Shown here: positions 13,301 through 28,300 of the stretch, piece after piece | How positions within the stretch are numbered: position 1 is the stretch's first letter | How the letters are laid out: every line of letters starts with the position of its first letter | DNA from: Trichopria drosophilae | Taxonomy: Eukaryota; Arthropoda; Insecta; Hymenoptera; Diapriidae | Length of the DNA stretch: 64,000 nt | Direction of reading: 5' to 3' | Assembly: GCA_030407085.1 (NCBI GenBank) | Contig: CM059587.1 | Coordinates: 32,709,001 to 32,773,000 of the forward strand | Program-made: the position numbers and the translations under genes | The notes under the pieces: model-generated | Told to the model about the DNA's origin: nothing | What the model saw: only the letters and a program-made list of their open reading frames with translations | Database searches by the model: none

Positions 13301-16300
13301 AGCCGTGTTCTCGTGATTGTTACTTGCAGTGATTTCATACTTTGCCGACTCAGTGCGAAACGTTTGAGGAAACAAAAAATTGACCTCTCGACTATCGTTT
13401 ATGTAATCTTTATTGTTTCCTCGGATTTCGTGATTTTGTTTTGTTATTCTTTATTGGAAGGTAAAGGTAATAGTTTGTATAGAAAACGAAAGAATGTATA
13501 TTAAAAACATTTTTATTTATTTTAATTATTTTCCACGGTAGGTTGGCAGCTATTTTATAATCTATTTAAACTAGTGTTTGGAATAAGCTGCAACTAGTTT
13601 GTTACCAGAAGCCTACTAAACAATTTAGCTAACCACAAAAGTTATCCAAAGTTAGTTAAACGCACGTTAACTGTCAACACTTACTTGTTACTGCTAAAAT
13701 TTAGCTGCAAACTTTTTTCTATGTTCGCTTAAAATTACAATTCTCTTTAAATGCTTTTAGATAAGTTGGCGTAGGAGAAAAATGAAAAGTTTGTTAAAAT
13801 TCATATCAGAACATTATTATAATGATATGGAACTTTAATAGTAGACTGACTAAATGACATAATAATAATTCTGAATGCTATAGTTTACTAGCTAATACAA
13901 ATTGTTAATACAATCAAAGTTTTAATCGCAATATTGTTACTAGTTTTCATCATTTTTATTGTTTGAAATATTTAAAATAACTGAGACAACAATAGTACAC
14001 TTACGAAAATTGGAAATCAATTAAATAATTAAGATAGTTTCAAGTGAAAATGTATCCACTCCTGTGAAAGACTCACTTAATAACTAATAACCAGTGAAAT
14101 CCCATTTTTAGATGAGAGAAATCGCTAAAATAAGACAAGCTCTCCGTTAACAAAAGCGGGTCAAGGCTGTTCGTTCAGTAATTAGATATTAATATTTAAT
14201 ATATTTTTCTAAATTTAACATTTATATAAGTTGTTTTTTAATCATTACGTTCTTAGCATAATAAGCAATTTAATATTTAAATTTACTCGAAACCTACTAA
14301 TTTTTTAGTGGTATTTAATAAAATCCAAGCGACTGTATTTTTGGTTTGTTAATCAAGGAATATTTATAGAGCTCTTTGATCGTATATTTACTTATTTATT
14401 TTCAAATATCCTTATTCATATAGTAGGTTAATAAAATCTATGAGTTTAATAATAAAGAAAAAAATGTTCGTATTAACCCTTTGCGGCACAAATTTTTCTT
14501 TTCATTCAATTAACTTGAAATTTGTTACTCGGTAGTTTTTAGGATCGCTGACTTCAGATTCATAATCTGTGATTCGAAAAACTCACGAGTAACTAGTTTT
14601 AGACTAATTTAGTCAATTTTGAAAAATTCGACCGTCATGTTAAGTCCTCCATATTGAATTTCACAACCCAAATGTTAGATTTATAATCATCGACCTAGAA
14701 GATTTCCCGCGTGTCAAGTATCTGATGTAAATCATATAAAACGGATTTTTTTTTTATTTAAGCAATTTTAATCTCTGACGAGATTAGTTTGCATGTACAC
14801 ATATACACATTAGTACAACATTGCATTCACTACAGAGCAGATACATACATTTTTATGGTGTACGCTTAAATTACAGGAGTTGAGGAACGAAGATTATAGA
14901 ATGTTTTTTTGTTTGCATAATGATGGCGTAAATGATGACGAGTTGTATGTATGAAGATTATAATAATTTTGAGTCCATGAAATTAAAATGGCCGATCTGT
15001 AATGGACACCGGCTATATATGCAACGCTGTTGTATGAAGTTGTTTCAAAATTGAAGATAGATGTTAAATAATTGCGAATATTATACATGTTCTGACACAA
15101 CGTGGTCAAAGTGGTGGATACAATATGGCCACCGGAATCTCATAAACGCTTCACCTACATTGATCTGTTATAAATTGTCAACGTATTCTTTGTTTGTTTT
15201 CATAAATATTACAATTTTGGACGCCCTAAAATAATAAATTCAAAATGGCCGAATGAATATGGTCGTCAGTCATCGCTCGGTTCATCACATGTAATTTATC
15301 TATGTGAATTGGTTCTGAAATTGTATGTATATATTTTGCTCCTTTTTAGGTGTATTTGTTTAGTAGACATGGTCATTGCTCCTAAAAAATATCTTACTAG
15401 CATATTATTGACGTTTAACAATCGGGACTTTTAATAAATGCATTTCATTGATTACAACTAATTCCAGTGAAGAATATCTATAAACAATTTAAAAAAGACA
15501 TAATTATAATCATGATATACTTATTTTAAATTGCAAAACGATTGGGTAAATAATCGCCTTTTATTAATTGTCTCGGCTGGAATCGATAGAGTGCACTTGA
15601 GAACAGGAAAGATATTCTAAACGTGGGAGGTCCAAGTCATCAAAATGCAATTTTTTTAATGCCATAATTGAAGGCTCATTTAAGGCTAATTTAATGCCAC
15701 AATGCCGAATTTTAGGCTCTTTATTTAAATAAAAAAAACATGGGCCTTCTAAAGTGATCGTCAAGTTGGATGGACCATGCTAGACATTAAATTAGCCTTA
15801 AATGATCTTTTAACCCTTAATCCCGACGCATGGGTCGTTTCCGACCAAGAGAAAATTCAAATTGTACTTTATAAATTGCACAACTGTAAGCATTTTCAAA
15901 CGGCATGGCATATTTCACCCAGGTAGTGGGAGGAAAAGGCCTTGAAATAGCCGTCGGAACTAAGGGTTAATTATGGAATAAAAAAATTGCATTTTTAGGA
16001 CTTGGACCTTCCAGGTTACCTAGCCTTCTTTTTTCTTGTATTTTATCTGTCTGGATAGTATTTCACACATATTCTTAAAATGAAATGAAATATATTTAGT
16101 CTACTAAAACTGGGAGTTATCTGTAAAGGAAGTAAATATCGAACGGTGTAACCAGAAGACAATTTTTAAAGTAAAGGAGTAAGTATTCAGTCCTTTGCAG
16201 TAATCTACTCCTCATGTGTGAATTACTTACTTCATTGAATGCTACGTATGCGACAAAGGATTCAAGTACCATTACTAGTCTTTATGGGACCTAGCAAGTT

Positions 16301-19300
16301 ACTCCAACCGTTTTAGAATGTACACCATAAAAAATGCTGTTAATTTATTGTTTGTTATTATTGTTTGTAATTTCACAATATCTTGAGTATTTTTACCGTA
16401 TTTTTGATATTTTATAGCATTTATTCGAAGTTTTCAGCCGATATTTTGTATAGTGTACACCTTTTTCATCGTGGTATAGTGAGATTGAAAACATATTATT
16501 TAACATTTTTTTTTTGGTTTCGACGAAACTTGACGTTTCTTTTCAGTTAGTTAATATCAATCGATTTTGAACGAGGTTGTTCCTGCGTTTTTACCCATTG
16601 AATAACGTATTTAAAGGGCAGATGTTGCATGTGACACATGACAACAGCATGCGACGAATAGAGCGACCAACAAGGAAGAGGTCACGCACGTAGTTCGTCG
16701 ATTTGTATTTCCCTACTGAATGGAAAAAGAATGCGTTGGTCATATCCACATGAAAAACGTTTCATTTCTGTTAATAATTCGTTTTGACTAATGGATGACG
16801 CGCTAATACCATTGAACCCCGACATCTGTGTAAACTGCCCATATTTTCGGAAATATGCCAAATAACTGAACATAAAATAGAAGTCATAAATTCGCACCTA
16901 TTTCATTGAAATAAACGACTTTATGTTCAATAAACGTTAAATAAATGACATTTGGACAATAGGTTTTGTAGTGGAGAAAACATAAAAATTGTTTTAAAAG
17001 TTAATACAATAGAAAACGTTACGTCGATTTTATGCGAATGATTATTTTTGCATGTAAATTACTATTTTCTTTGTTTTCCGCAGGTGAACCGAATAGTCAG
17101 GTATTTGGCAGTATAAGCGATGGGGTATTCCATGGTAAAATCATTTCCCCTCGCGATGGTGCGTGGTACGTGGAGAAATCACATTATTATTTTCAACCCC
17201 ACGAAAGAAACGGCACGTTACATTCGGTGATTTACCACGAGGACGATGTCGTTGACCCTCACGCCGACGTTCGACAAGGTACGTTTTATTGTATTTTTAT
17301 ACAATATCATTTACAATAGATTTCTAATTTTATAACAGCGCAAATAATACCAAAAAAATATTTATTGAAATATAATTAATTTTTTACAAAAAAATGAACA
17401 CAAAAGATGAATCACGTGACAAGGAAACTTAATAGCGAATCAATTTTAAAATGGAAAGTCAAACAATTGTAGGTTTATTTTAAAATATTTCCAGATAATT
17501 CCTTTATTTTTATTGATCTATTATTGAATATTTAAAAAACGTTACGTTATCCAATTACATATTAACAGTTAAGCCAATTTTGTAATTTATATTTGAATTG
17601 ATGACACATATTGCAAGTCTTTATATTATTGAGTTTATATTTGTTATAGTATATTTATATTATATTATATCATTATATATCTTTCTAATTGTGTGTGGTT
17701 AGAATTTTCTAAAGTAACTTGAATCAACTGTATGAAAAATCAAAAATTGATTTAAAAAACGTTATTTTTGCTTGTTTTTTTAAATATTTCCTTTTCATAT
17801 TTTCAAATAATTATTAGGACGTAAGGTCGTAAGCCGTATTTAATGTTATTTTAACCGCATTATTAAAAAAATTAATAACATTTATAGTTTAAAAATAAAA
17901 ATAACAAACGGTTCTCTTTCTGAAGAGTACCCGAATTAGGGTCAAAACGTTAAACTTAATGAATTTTATTATTTAAATTTTCTTTTATTATTAATTATTT
18001 TTTATTTTTTATTATTATTTTTATTTTTATAACAGACCATTATAACACCAAAACTATAAATCTTATTTTAACTTAAACAATTTTTTGTTACCAAAGAATT
18101 TGGGAAAACTGTCGTTGTAAACTGTTTATAGAATTTGTTACGTTAGGAAAATGAACACACTGTGAAAAACGCAATAAAAAATGCAACGGTATTCATTGAC
18201 TGATTCAGTAAGATATTTTTGTTTTTATTCTATTATATATATATTAAAGTACATTATTAGTCTTGAAAACCTCGTACATTTTTACATTAAAGAATATTTG
18301 TTCGTTTTAAAACTATATTAGCGAAATTATTCTTGAAACAACACATTCTGGAATTGCCAACGAATAAAGAAGGAATTTACTTTAAATTTGTTAATACTGT
18401 GTTTTATATCTTTTTTAAGTTATATCAAATATGCTTTTGTTTTCTATAAAGTCTAGTATTTGCTAAGAAACGAAACTACGTGTAAGTTTTTAAAAATTGT
18501 CATTTCGACTGTCATTTTTTTAAGGGCCAACATATTACCTTAACTTACCGTAATTATTTTAATTTCCCGACATGAAATAGGCGAACAATATGTGTTTCAT
18601 AAATAAAAAGAATGTATCCCATCAAAATATAAAAAAACAAAATTTAATCAAAGGTAAAGATAATTCTTGTTTAATTTCTAACCATGGTCTAAATATTACT
18701 GTGAAAAAATATTGCGGTTAAAAAATATCATTGAAAGTAAGTAATATTAATATTATAATAAATTGTATCACATTTTTTCTATTTTGTGACATTCCTCAGA
18801 AATATAATCATCAACAACATATCTATCTTAAAAATTTGTTATAAATGCGTAGAAGGTTATATGTTACGCGATTTTTTGTATCGATTCCTCGTCTGTTACA
18901 GAACCATATTAAACTATTATAATTAAAAATTATAATTTATTCAATAAATACTCATAATAAATAAATCAGATTGTCGTTCTTTCACTAGAGACAAAATTTA
19001 TCATGATAATAAAACTATTAATGCTTGTTGGAGGTTAGTCTATTAAATGCTAGTAAAAATCCCGAGCATTTACAAAATGTACCTACAGTAGAGTCCCGGT
19101 ATATTTACGTCCCAGCATCTACCTGTCGCCGCTCTCTTTTCCCCCACTTTGTTGGATGGGGCCTGAGAAAGGGCCTGCTGTGACGTTACGGTGATAACGG
19201 GACTGAGGGGAGTGGGAGAAGCCTCTCTCCTTCTCTTGGTAAATATAACGAGACGGGAGCGGAAGGCGAGGAACCGAGCGGGTAAATATACCGGTACTCT

Positions 19301-22300
19301 ACTGTATATAAACATGTATTTGCTAATAACTAAAATTATATTTATATAAAATGGTGAATGCAGTTAATTTCGGCATTATGAAATGATCACCTAAGTTAGG
19401 CGCAAGACCATTAATTTCCTAAATTATTGATTAAAAACTTCTGATTTCCCGCAAATTGATTTTTTTTTTCCAATATTGGTAATTGCTTGCAGAAGAATGT
19501 AATCGGATTTTTACTTATTTATCTGGTTTAAAAATGAACTAATTTTATAATAATGAAAACAAATTTGTGTTCAACTATAAGTCACTGAATATATAAATGA
19601 CTACTCTCCAAATTCCTTGGAGTGAAAATTATGTCAGTTTTTCACGGAGAGTGAAAACTCTATTGAGAGTGGAACTTTCACTCTTTGAGTTAACTTTTCA
19701 AAATTTCACTCTTAATAAAAAAATGGTTCAATTGTCAATCCAAGGAATTTATCGAGTAGCCATTTGAAAAAAGAGAAAATGTAGAGAAATGTACCTTTAC
19801 TTTTATCATATGAATAAAAAAAATAATCCTGACCTGAAATAAAATAATCCAAAAATGGTGAAAAATGTCTTCCTCGTGTTTTTGTTTTAATAAGGTGGTT
19901 TTTCAGGCGGCATGACTGGCTGTGGAGTTACGGACAGCGTGGTGGAGTGGATGGAACGCATCCAAAATTCTGGAGTTCCGGAACCACCACCACCACCGCC
20001 AACCCCCGAGAAGGTCGTGAGTTCAAACAACATCCAAGAGGAAGATGAGCACTGGAGTCATGACCGGGATGACGCAGGGTACAAGTACAGTCGGCAGGCG
20101 AACGAAGCACCACGTGAAAGAAAACGTCGAGCCACCAGACCTAAAGAGGAGAACAAGAACACCTGTTCCCTTTACATCCAAACGGATCCTCTAATTTGGA
20201 AACACATCTTTGAACAGGTGTGCATTTTGTCAATTTTCGAAAAATCGATTTTTGAAACTGCTAATCTTTCATACTTTTTCTTGAAAATTAATTTGAAATT
20301 ATAGGAAACTGTGGTACTGTGATCAAGACATGAATGTGTCTCTTTAATTTATGCTCCATAGTTATTATCTAGAAAATACAAATCTTTTAAAGATTATTTT
20401 CGAAAACTTTGATAAAAGTGTTGAATGTAAACCACGGCACAACGAACTTTGGCATATTTCATAGTTGTGGTTTTAAACGTGGGCGGTAAAATACAAATAA
20501 TTTTTCAGAATTTTATTCTGGGGTACAATAATTAAATACAATTAAAAACATAATGGAAGAGTGGAGAGGCTCGGAACTCGTTATAAGCTGTAGATCCTTG
20601 AACATAATTCCTAGGTCCAGGGATGTAGACAAAATAATAACAATTACAAAACTAAAGTAATATTTAACGCAATCTAACCGGCTTCAAAAATTTTTCCTAT
20701 ATCTACGGCAGTAATGCAATGGTCGGCGAGAGTATAATTCACTTTTTACTTTTTTTACACAGAAGAATATTCAAGCATTTAAAAAAACAGAGATATTTTT
20801 GATAAAAACCTCCATGTTGTTATCGTCTCGCTTATCAAGTATCTGCTATGAACTTTGTGGTATCCTTAATTTAGATCCGCAAAAAACTAGGAAACAAAAT
20901 TTATTATCATTTTTGTGATACTATTTTTTTATGTAACATATCGTTAACAAAATCTGTTCTAAACATAAAAATTATTTTCTCTTTTTTTTCAATAAATCTT
21001 CAAACGAAATTTTTCTAGGTTAGGTTTTTTTAATCGCGTATAAAACATAAAAAAATTTTAAGGGCTTATAATCTAGACTATCATGAAACCAAATTTCATT
21101 TACTTATAACGAAGTTTCCTAACTGGACAAATTCCTTCAACAAAATCCAACATTTTTATAAACTGTTGTTATTTATTTATTCATCTTGTTATTTAGTTAC
21201 ATAAAGTATTTTTATCATTACTTTTTCTGGACAGGGCTTCAAAACAGAGTCGAAGACGTTAAAATGTTATATTTTATACTTTTTTTATCACGATTACAGA
21301 TAGACTCGCGACTAATTTTGATTATTGTAAAAATTGCTATTTACAAAAAATAATCGTTTCTCGAAAAAAAAAGAAAATTTTAACTTTAAAGTATAGATCT
21401 TTTTAGAAAGCTGAGATGAAATTATCTTATTTTGTATCTCTTCTCTCTTGGTAAATATTCGTAGTAGTAAAAAAAGTGTTCACAACACTCCAATTTTCTT
21501 TAGAATTATGTTAGATTTATTAACATGATATGCATTCTGATATTTCGTATGGAATATGTTATTAGTATTGTGTGACACCAGGCCGGGAAATAATATTTCG
21601 TACCGTTCATTGCCTCAGATTATACTATGTTATTATTTACAGGCCGCATATATATTTTGCATTTTTATCCTATATGGACAGTATATGGTTATCATGAACG
21701 AAAAAGACGCAAAGCTATAAACAAGCTTGATAATTAATATGTAAAAATTAATAAATTTTGGTTTATATTTATTTTAAATGTTTTCTTATTTTTCTTTTTC
21801 TCTGAAAATATTATATTTTATATTTATGAGTATTAAATACTATATTTCTGATCATTTTCGAGAAAAACGTAAAATACTAAATTAACACGAATTTCAAAAA
21901 CTGAAATTTATAATTAATATAAAACTTGCAGAAAGTGTAGTTTAAACTGTTCTAGATACAACAAACTTTGAATGAAAACCAATTACATTTTTTGAAAAAA
22001 GTTATTAATTTTTTTGTACTGTTTCAAAATTATGATTTTCTATTGCGAAAGGTTTCGTTTGATGGACTAATTTCAGTAAAGCAAATGTTTATTAAGGTAT
22101 AATAAATATTTCTAAAAAGTAGTTTTACGCTCAGTGTACCGCTTATTTTCCGTCAAACGCTTTGTCGGGCAGTTGTGAGTAGCATTAGCGGGTTCAGGAG
22201 CTCGCTCGAAACAAAGGCGAAATGTTTCCTAAACCGTGTCACAGCGAAGCCCTTCAACATTAAAACCCATGATTTTTACGCAGTACAATTTAAAAAAATA

Positions 22301-25300
22301 ACCTTTTTCAAAAACATAACTTTAAATAATATTCATAACTTTGTGTTTTTAAATAAATTAAAGTTTGATGATTTTAATTAAATTACTGTTGTTTAAAAAT
22401 TCAGTATTTTGGGTTATTTCTGAAAAGAGGTAAAAGATAGAGGTTCGTCGTCGAACATTGACTACTCATTTACAGTTGTATATGCAGGAAATAATCTTAC
22501 ATTATCTGTTTTCTTTGTCTAAATACATATGCATTTAAATTAAATATTGTCTATATCTATGTTAAAAGTATAGTGGAATAACAGCAGCAAGATGTAATTA
22601 CATATATCCATGTGTAGATAATAAAATGACGATTTGTACTTATTTCTAATAGTTAAATCGAGACGAGGAAAAGACCAGAGAAGAAATCCTGTCGCTTATA
22701 GCTCATCACGTCACAGCTGTGAATTACATATACCGAGATACGAAATTCGATGGACGAATTGAGCACAGGAATATCAAGTTTGAAGTTCAAAGAATAAAGG
22801 TACGTAAATAAGTTTTTTTACATATTTTAATTTTATTATTTATTTGCTAGAGAAAACAGTTCGTCAACTAATAATTCCAACAACGATATTTTATTGGTTT
22901 AGTGATTATGCATTTAAAATTTACGCTAGCTTACTAATCAATAAAAAAATATATGATTGATGATTATGTAAGACAAATTTTTTAAAAGAAATGTTTTTAT
23001 TTGAAAATCATTTGAAAATAGCTGTAACTTAAGTATATAATGATCCTTTGTTTGGAAATTCCGATAATTGGCAGACAATATCTTATAAATGATATCGAAT
23101 TTAAGTATCCTGTATTGATTCGCAACTAGCGCCGAAAATATCATAAAAATAACGATTTTTGGAAATATATTTCTCTAGTCGCTGTAGAAAAAATCTGGTA
23201 ACTAGAAAAAACTTAATCTTTTTTCTAACCTCAAATATTGTTACTAAACATTTTCGATTTTCAAATCAATTCGATATTGATTATACAAATTGATAACAGT
23301 TTAACATTGTAAGTTTATGATCTTTTTTGCAATGACGATTGACGATATTGTCGAAAGTTTGCTTAATTTGGAGATATACGAATAAATTGAAAAAAAAAAA
23401 GGAAATTTTAGAAAAAAAAACATGTAACTGATGTTGATGATCTTTTCTTTTAATGCGAATGCATTATGATATGAATCCAAAGGAAAAATGAAGAAAATAT
23501 ACCAAAAACCTTAATAAATTGTTTTCGCGTTTAAAAAAAATGCAATTATTTGGTGATTCCTATTAATCACAGTTTTATGTATTTTTGCAATCAACAAAAT
23601 AAGAGGAGTCTTCAGTTGTCAGATGCCTCCATCGCGACCTCTTTGTTAAAGTTCAAAAATATTCGCTTTTTTCAAAATGTATTTATTGTTTATTAAAAAT
23701 TATTTTATTTCCGCTAATGTAGAATGGGAAAACAAAAAAAAAGTTTGTGACAGTCTTAATCCTGACTGAATATGATATATCGCTGAAATTATTAATAACC
23801 TGTATTTCGAGAATCCCGGTTCGGATAGAACATAACGTTATGGACCCTTCGGCGTCATAACAGATTAAATAAGTGCTTGTATATTGTGCGACCAACAACA
23901 TCTAATCACCCTATCAAATATCAAGCTCGCATATCCTCTATGTACACTCATTCCTATCTGTATTTAAACAAAGATTTCCTTGATTTACATATTTGGTATC
24001 AATCTCTCTTATTAAAAATTGGTTTAGTTGCCTTATTTAACTGTATTATTTATATTGGTTTATTATTTGCACACTCTCGTATATTTTATTTACGTATTCG
24101 CTATTAATTATTTAAATTTTTCATCTTTTCTAATTGAGATTCAGATGTGTAATTATTGAATACCGTATAAAATTACTGGATTTTTAATACTTTATAAATT
24201 AAAAACATAAATCCTTTGTTTTAAAGAGAATGGCATATTAGTGATTTTCAAAAGGCAAACGTTTTGATGGCGTTTTAAACTGCAAAATCCTGAATCAGGT
24301 GTAAATTGTTCGTGCCAGCTTCATTTTCATGAATATGTAATAAAATCGATATTCCCAACTCATTATTTAGCAACGCAATACTCGTTTCACACGAATAAAT
24401 ATTTGGTAAAATGAAGTATACAATCATGAATTGTCATTTGTTATCAATTTTTATGTATCAGTACAAATTGATGTTTTACGAGGTAACTGTTTCCTGTGTA
24501 CAATTTAATCCATTGTTTAGACAATTGTCGATTTGCAACGGCGATTATCACATTTCAATTTATCATATTCATAAATGTACCCCTTTAAGAATGCATAATG
24601 AGTTATCACCAACAAGTTTTAAATAATACATAAAGGAAATAAACTTTCCTGATGCAGGGAGCCGAAAAGACTCGAATGATAGAGTTGGCAACAGCGCAAT
24701 TCGAAACCCGCGGTGGGCGCGAATCGATTATGGGGTTAGTTAGTCTTAATGTGACAAAAACGTTTTATCATCTTTGTGAATACAATATGCTGGCAATTAG
24801 CATTTATATAAATACGAAAACTTTTGCTAAAATTGCAAATGGGACAATATTTTCCCGATTGTCAGTGGTTAAAATGGAAAATATTTGAAGAGGTTTGTTA
24901 CTAAGCAAACTTTAACGTCTCGAGAGCGACTAAAGTAGAACAGTTATGGATATAACCTAGTAATTAATAAATGAACATTGATTTAAACTACTTTATTTTA
25001 ATATGCGCTATCGGTCAAAAGATCGTGAACGCTCTAAATTTTTGTTTTCATCAAATAATATTTTAAAAATTCATTGAGACAGCAAAAACTCGAAGGATAT
25101 ATTTTTAAGTACAGGATTAAGAAACTCTTAATTGATGAATTCGGTGTTTTAGCAGACTTTATTTACTCTTATATTTTCAAACTCAAAGTTTTATCGCTGA
25201 CTAAAAGTTTTAAAAAATGCTCTGACCATTATATATATTTTTTCTGAATACTACAAATCAAGACCTTTCAATTCTTACAATAAAACATAGTTGTTTATTG

Positions 25301-28300
25301 TTTAATTTTGTTTAAATAAAAAAAAAATTGTAAAAACATTCTTTCCGAGATATTTTTAAAAGTTTAGTAGGATAAGTTTTTTGAAATCACCGATTGCGAA
25401 ATTTAGAATGGAGTATTCGTTATGGCAGACATCAGAACTTTAAAAAGTAACAATTTATGTGAAATTGTGTATCCGGAGGATCTTTAGATTTTTCTTTTGA
25501 ATTTTTGTCCGTAGTTTAAAACTCCATCCGCCATTTTTAATTTAGTAAAATTAACTTACTTCATTAACGCACCAAAATGCCCGTCACGTAGAGGAGATTT
25601 TAAGGTCAAAATAATAAATAAATAAATCATTATTTCCGCAGTATTTCTTTTTTGTAATATTTTAGTAATAGATAGTATTTACCATATTATTATTTAGTTG
25701 CTATTGCAGCGGAAATAATAATAAGGTACAGTAGAACTTCACTTTATTGTCCTATTCGGGGTTTTGCCTTTCCCTTTGTTATCCGACAAATGCGCATCGT
25801 TTCTTGCTCACCTTCCAGCCGTATCGCCTATCACAATGGGCACAACACTGGAATTACGAAAGAGGGAAGAAGAACTAACCTTACCCGCGCTAAATACGTG
25901 AAGGAAATATCGATAATAATGTGAAGGCGCTAACAAAGTGAAGGAAGGACAATAAAGTGAAGTTCTACTATATAATAATTAATGTAAACCAAGAAATTTC
26001 ACTTGAAAAAAAAAACAATATTTTCAAAATTCCTCTGATTTTGGTACAAGAAGTAATCAAAATGTGAAATGATTGCATCTTGATAACCTATAAAATAAGA
26101 CAATGCTAATTTCCTCCTTATATTAGGGGAGAAAAATATCACTTTATCTCCCTAGTTGCACAATCTCCTATTTGTAACCATATCTCGCTTTATACTTGCG
26201 AAATTATAATTGTTATATTTTTTAAATTCCTTAGAGTGAAAGTTCATTCAAAATTGAACCAATTTAATGAAAGAGAGTTTTTTAATCTTTAAGAATGCTT
26301 TTTCCAAAGCGAGACCAGTTTTACACCATAACGAGTGACTTCTCTCAAGAAATTTAGAAAATTGTAAATTGTTATATCTAAGCAAAAAAACCGTTCAAAA
26401 CAATCAAAACGGGTTCGATGAAACTGCTTTTAAAATTGACAGGATTTAAAATGTGTTTTGAGTTTCTTTTTCATAATTACTGAAAAATCTTTCGATTACT
26501 TTTAAAAACAAAGAAAAACATTATTAATCTATTTAGACTAAGTCCAGATATTATGAGAGATTTTCCCGCTTTTTTGAAAATAGCATCGTAAATAAAAAAT
26601 TCAAAACTAATTGAAAAGAAATGCAAAACATACTATAATTGTTTGAAGTTTACTAATAAGAGTTCGAAATGTTCAATAATAAAATGTTTAACGACAATAA
26701 TAACGTTTTGTGTAACAATGATGTACATTTTATTTCCTGAAAAAATACTGCAATAATCTTTTTAGTTTTGTAAACGATATTTGCAACAGGAATATTTATA
26801 ACATAAAATATATATAATTGAGTTTTTGTATTAAGAATTTGAATAAAAAGTGTGTTCTTTGGTTGAATAGATCGACGACGACAGCGCGTGCAGGCAACCG
26901 CAGAACTTCGGAGATCAGAATCCGTTCTGCATGGAAAACATCGACGTCAGCAACTTCCTGAACCTTCATTCTTTGGGAAATCATGAAGATTTCTGCTTGG
27001 CTTACGTCTTCACCTACAGGTCAGAGATCATTCCGATTGTTTCACTGATAATGTCGAATGTGACCTCCGTAAAGTCACGAAATTCAGTTCAAAATAGAAA
27101 ACCACATAATTTAGAATAATCGCGATAGAGAAAATAGTCGTTTAAGCATTTTATAGATGATTAATATTTTAATCAGTTAAATATTCCAAATTTATATGAC
27201 GTTTCAATGTCATTGTTGAATGAAAAAAAAAGCTCAAAATACTAAAATATAGGTAATGCCAAAAGATATGTATGGAATATGAACAAAATCGTATTTTTTA
27301 ATGCACGGACTACCGCTATTTTATATTATTATCCTTACTGTAATATTTGAAAAAATGTTACGTTAGTTTTGTTAGAGAAGTATAAAGCTTACTAGTATAC
27401 TGATTCTTTTAAATGAAAAACATACATGGGTTTTAGTTAAATTCTTTTATAAATATTTAAACATTGAAAAAGTTTTATGTTTAAATTCAAACACGGGATT
27501 CCATAAATATTTCTATTAAATCAGGTTATTATAGCAGAATATTAAAATAATAAGGAGATTGTATATAAAAACATCACAAATAATCTTAAATATTAAGATA
27601 TCGGAAAACATTGCCGTAATGCAAAGACAAAAACTATGAAATATTAAAAAGATTTTCTTACACTCCAAAAACTAGTAATTAAGAACTGCAATGTCGGCGA
27701 CTAATTAAATGAATAATGATTTTTATTTATACAAAAGAAAAAACTCCTAAATTGTTAGTCAAATTATGCTATTCTTAAGTAAATAATTGTAATTTTTAAT
27801 GTAGAACTCAATTAAATTAGTTAATTTTGACTAATGTATTTTTGGTTTTTTGCTTTTAATTAGTAAAATCCACTGCCTAATTCAATTAGTAACTGGTTTG
27901 TAACTTTCTTTAGTAATTATTTATTCAAATTTAAAAACTGGTGTAACAAAACATTGAAATAATATAAAATTTAAGATAAAATAGTAAAAATATCCTAAAT
28001 AATAAATCTTGCTATAAATAATCAATATCAAAATAATAAATCGTGTACCGTAGAAACATAAAAATGGTAACATCAATGTTCCCGAATTACAAGTATAACT
28101 TTTTGCAATATCAAAACCACGAGTATCAATAAGTCAATAAGAATTTCATTCGCCGTTATATATGTATTGCCTTGTTATGCTTGGTAATCCACCAAAGCCG
28201 TATTTCGATTTGTCAACTGTCGAAAATGGTAAAACATTATCATTGCACGGAAAATTGCAAAATACGTAGGGTTTTGAATCTCGGAACAAAAGATGAGTAA

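Larger units (their letters stand above)
4349..17083 (+). other. kuz: kuz intron 1
   Basis: This is a 12.7-kb AT-rich intron between GTAAGT and CGCAG. It holds inverted-repeat elements at 4981-5928, 11661-11751, 12198-12485 and 15627-16012, the last with a nested TTAA element at 15810-15970. A degenerate dispersed repeat lies around 14520-14740. No further coding exon is convincing; an exon-like 40-bp segment at 13247-13286 is out of phase. The rest shows nothing I recognise. Confidence 0.85.
17279..19906 (+). other. kuz: kuz intron 2
   Basis: This is a 2.6-kb AT-rich intron. It contains a CTGAAGA...AAAACGT motif at 17920-17950, a pogo-like MITE at 19086-19304 and a second short inverted-repeat element at 19601-19759. 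Nothing else is recognisable. Confidence 0.85.
22800..26870 (+). other. kuz: kuz intron 4
   Basis: This is a 4.1-kb AT-rich intron. It contains a possible 81-bp cassette exon (24658-24738) and a TA-flanked MITE (25729-25970). A diffuse GAGTGAAA-containing repeat lies near 26230-26345. Confidence 0.8.

Noticed and set aside
27661..27920. Possible inverted repeat with AACTAGTAATTAA and AATTAGTAACTGG words
   Set aside because: The pairing is short and imperfect in very AT-rich sequence and could easily arise by chance.
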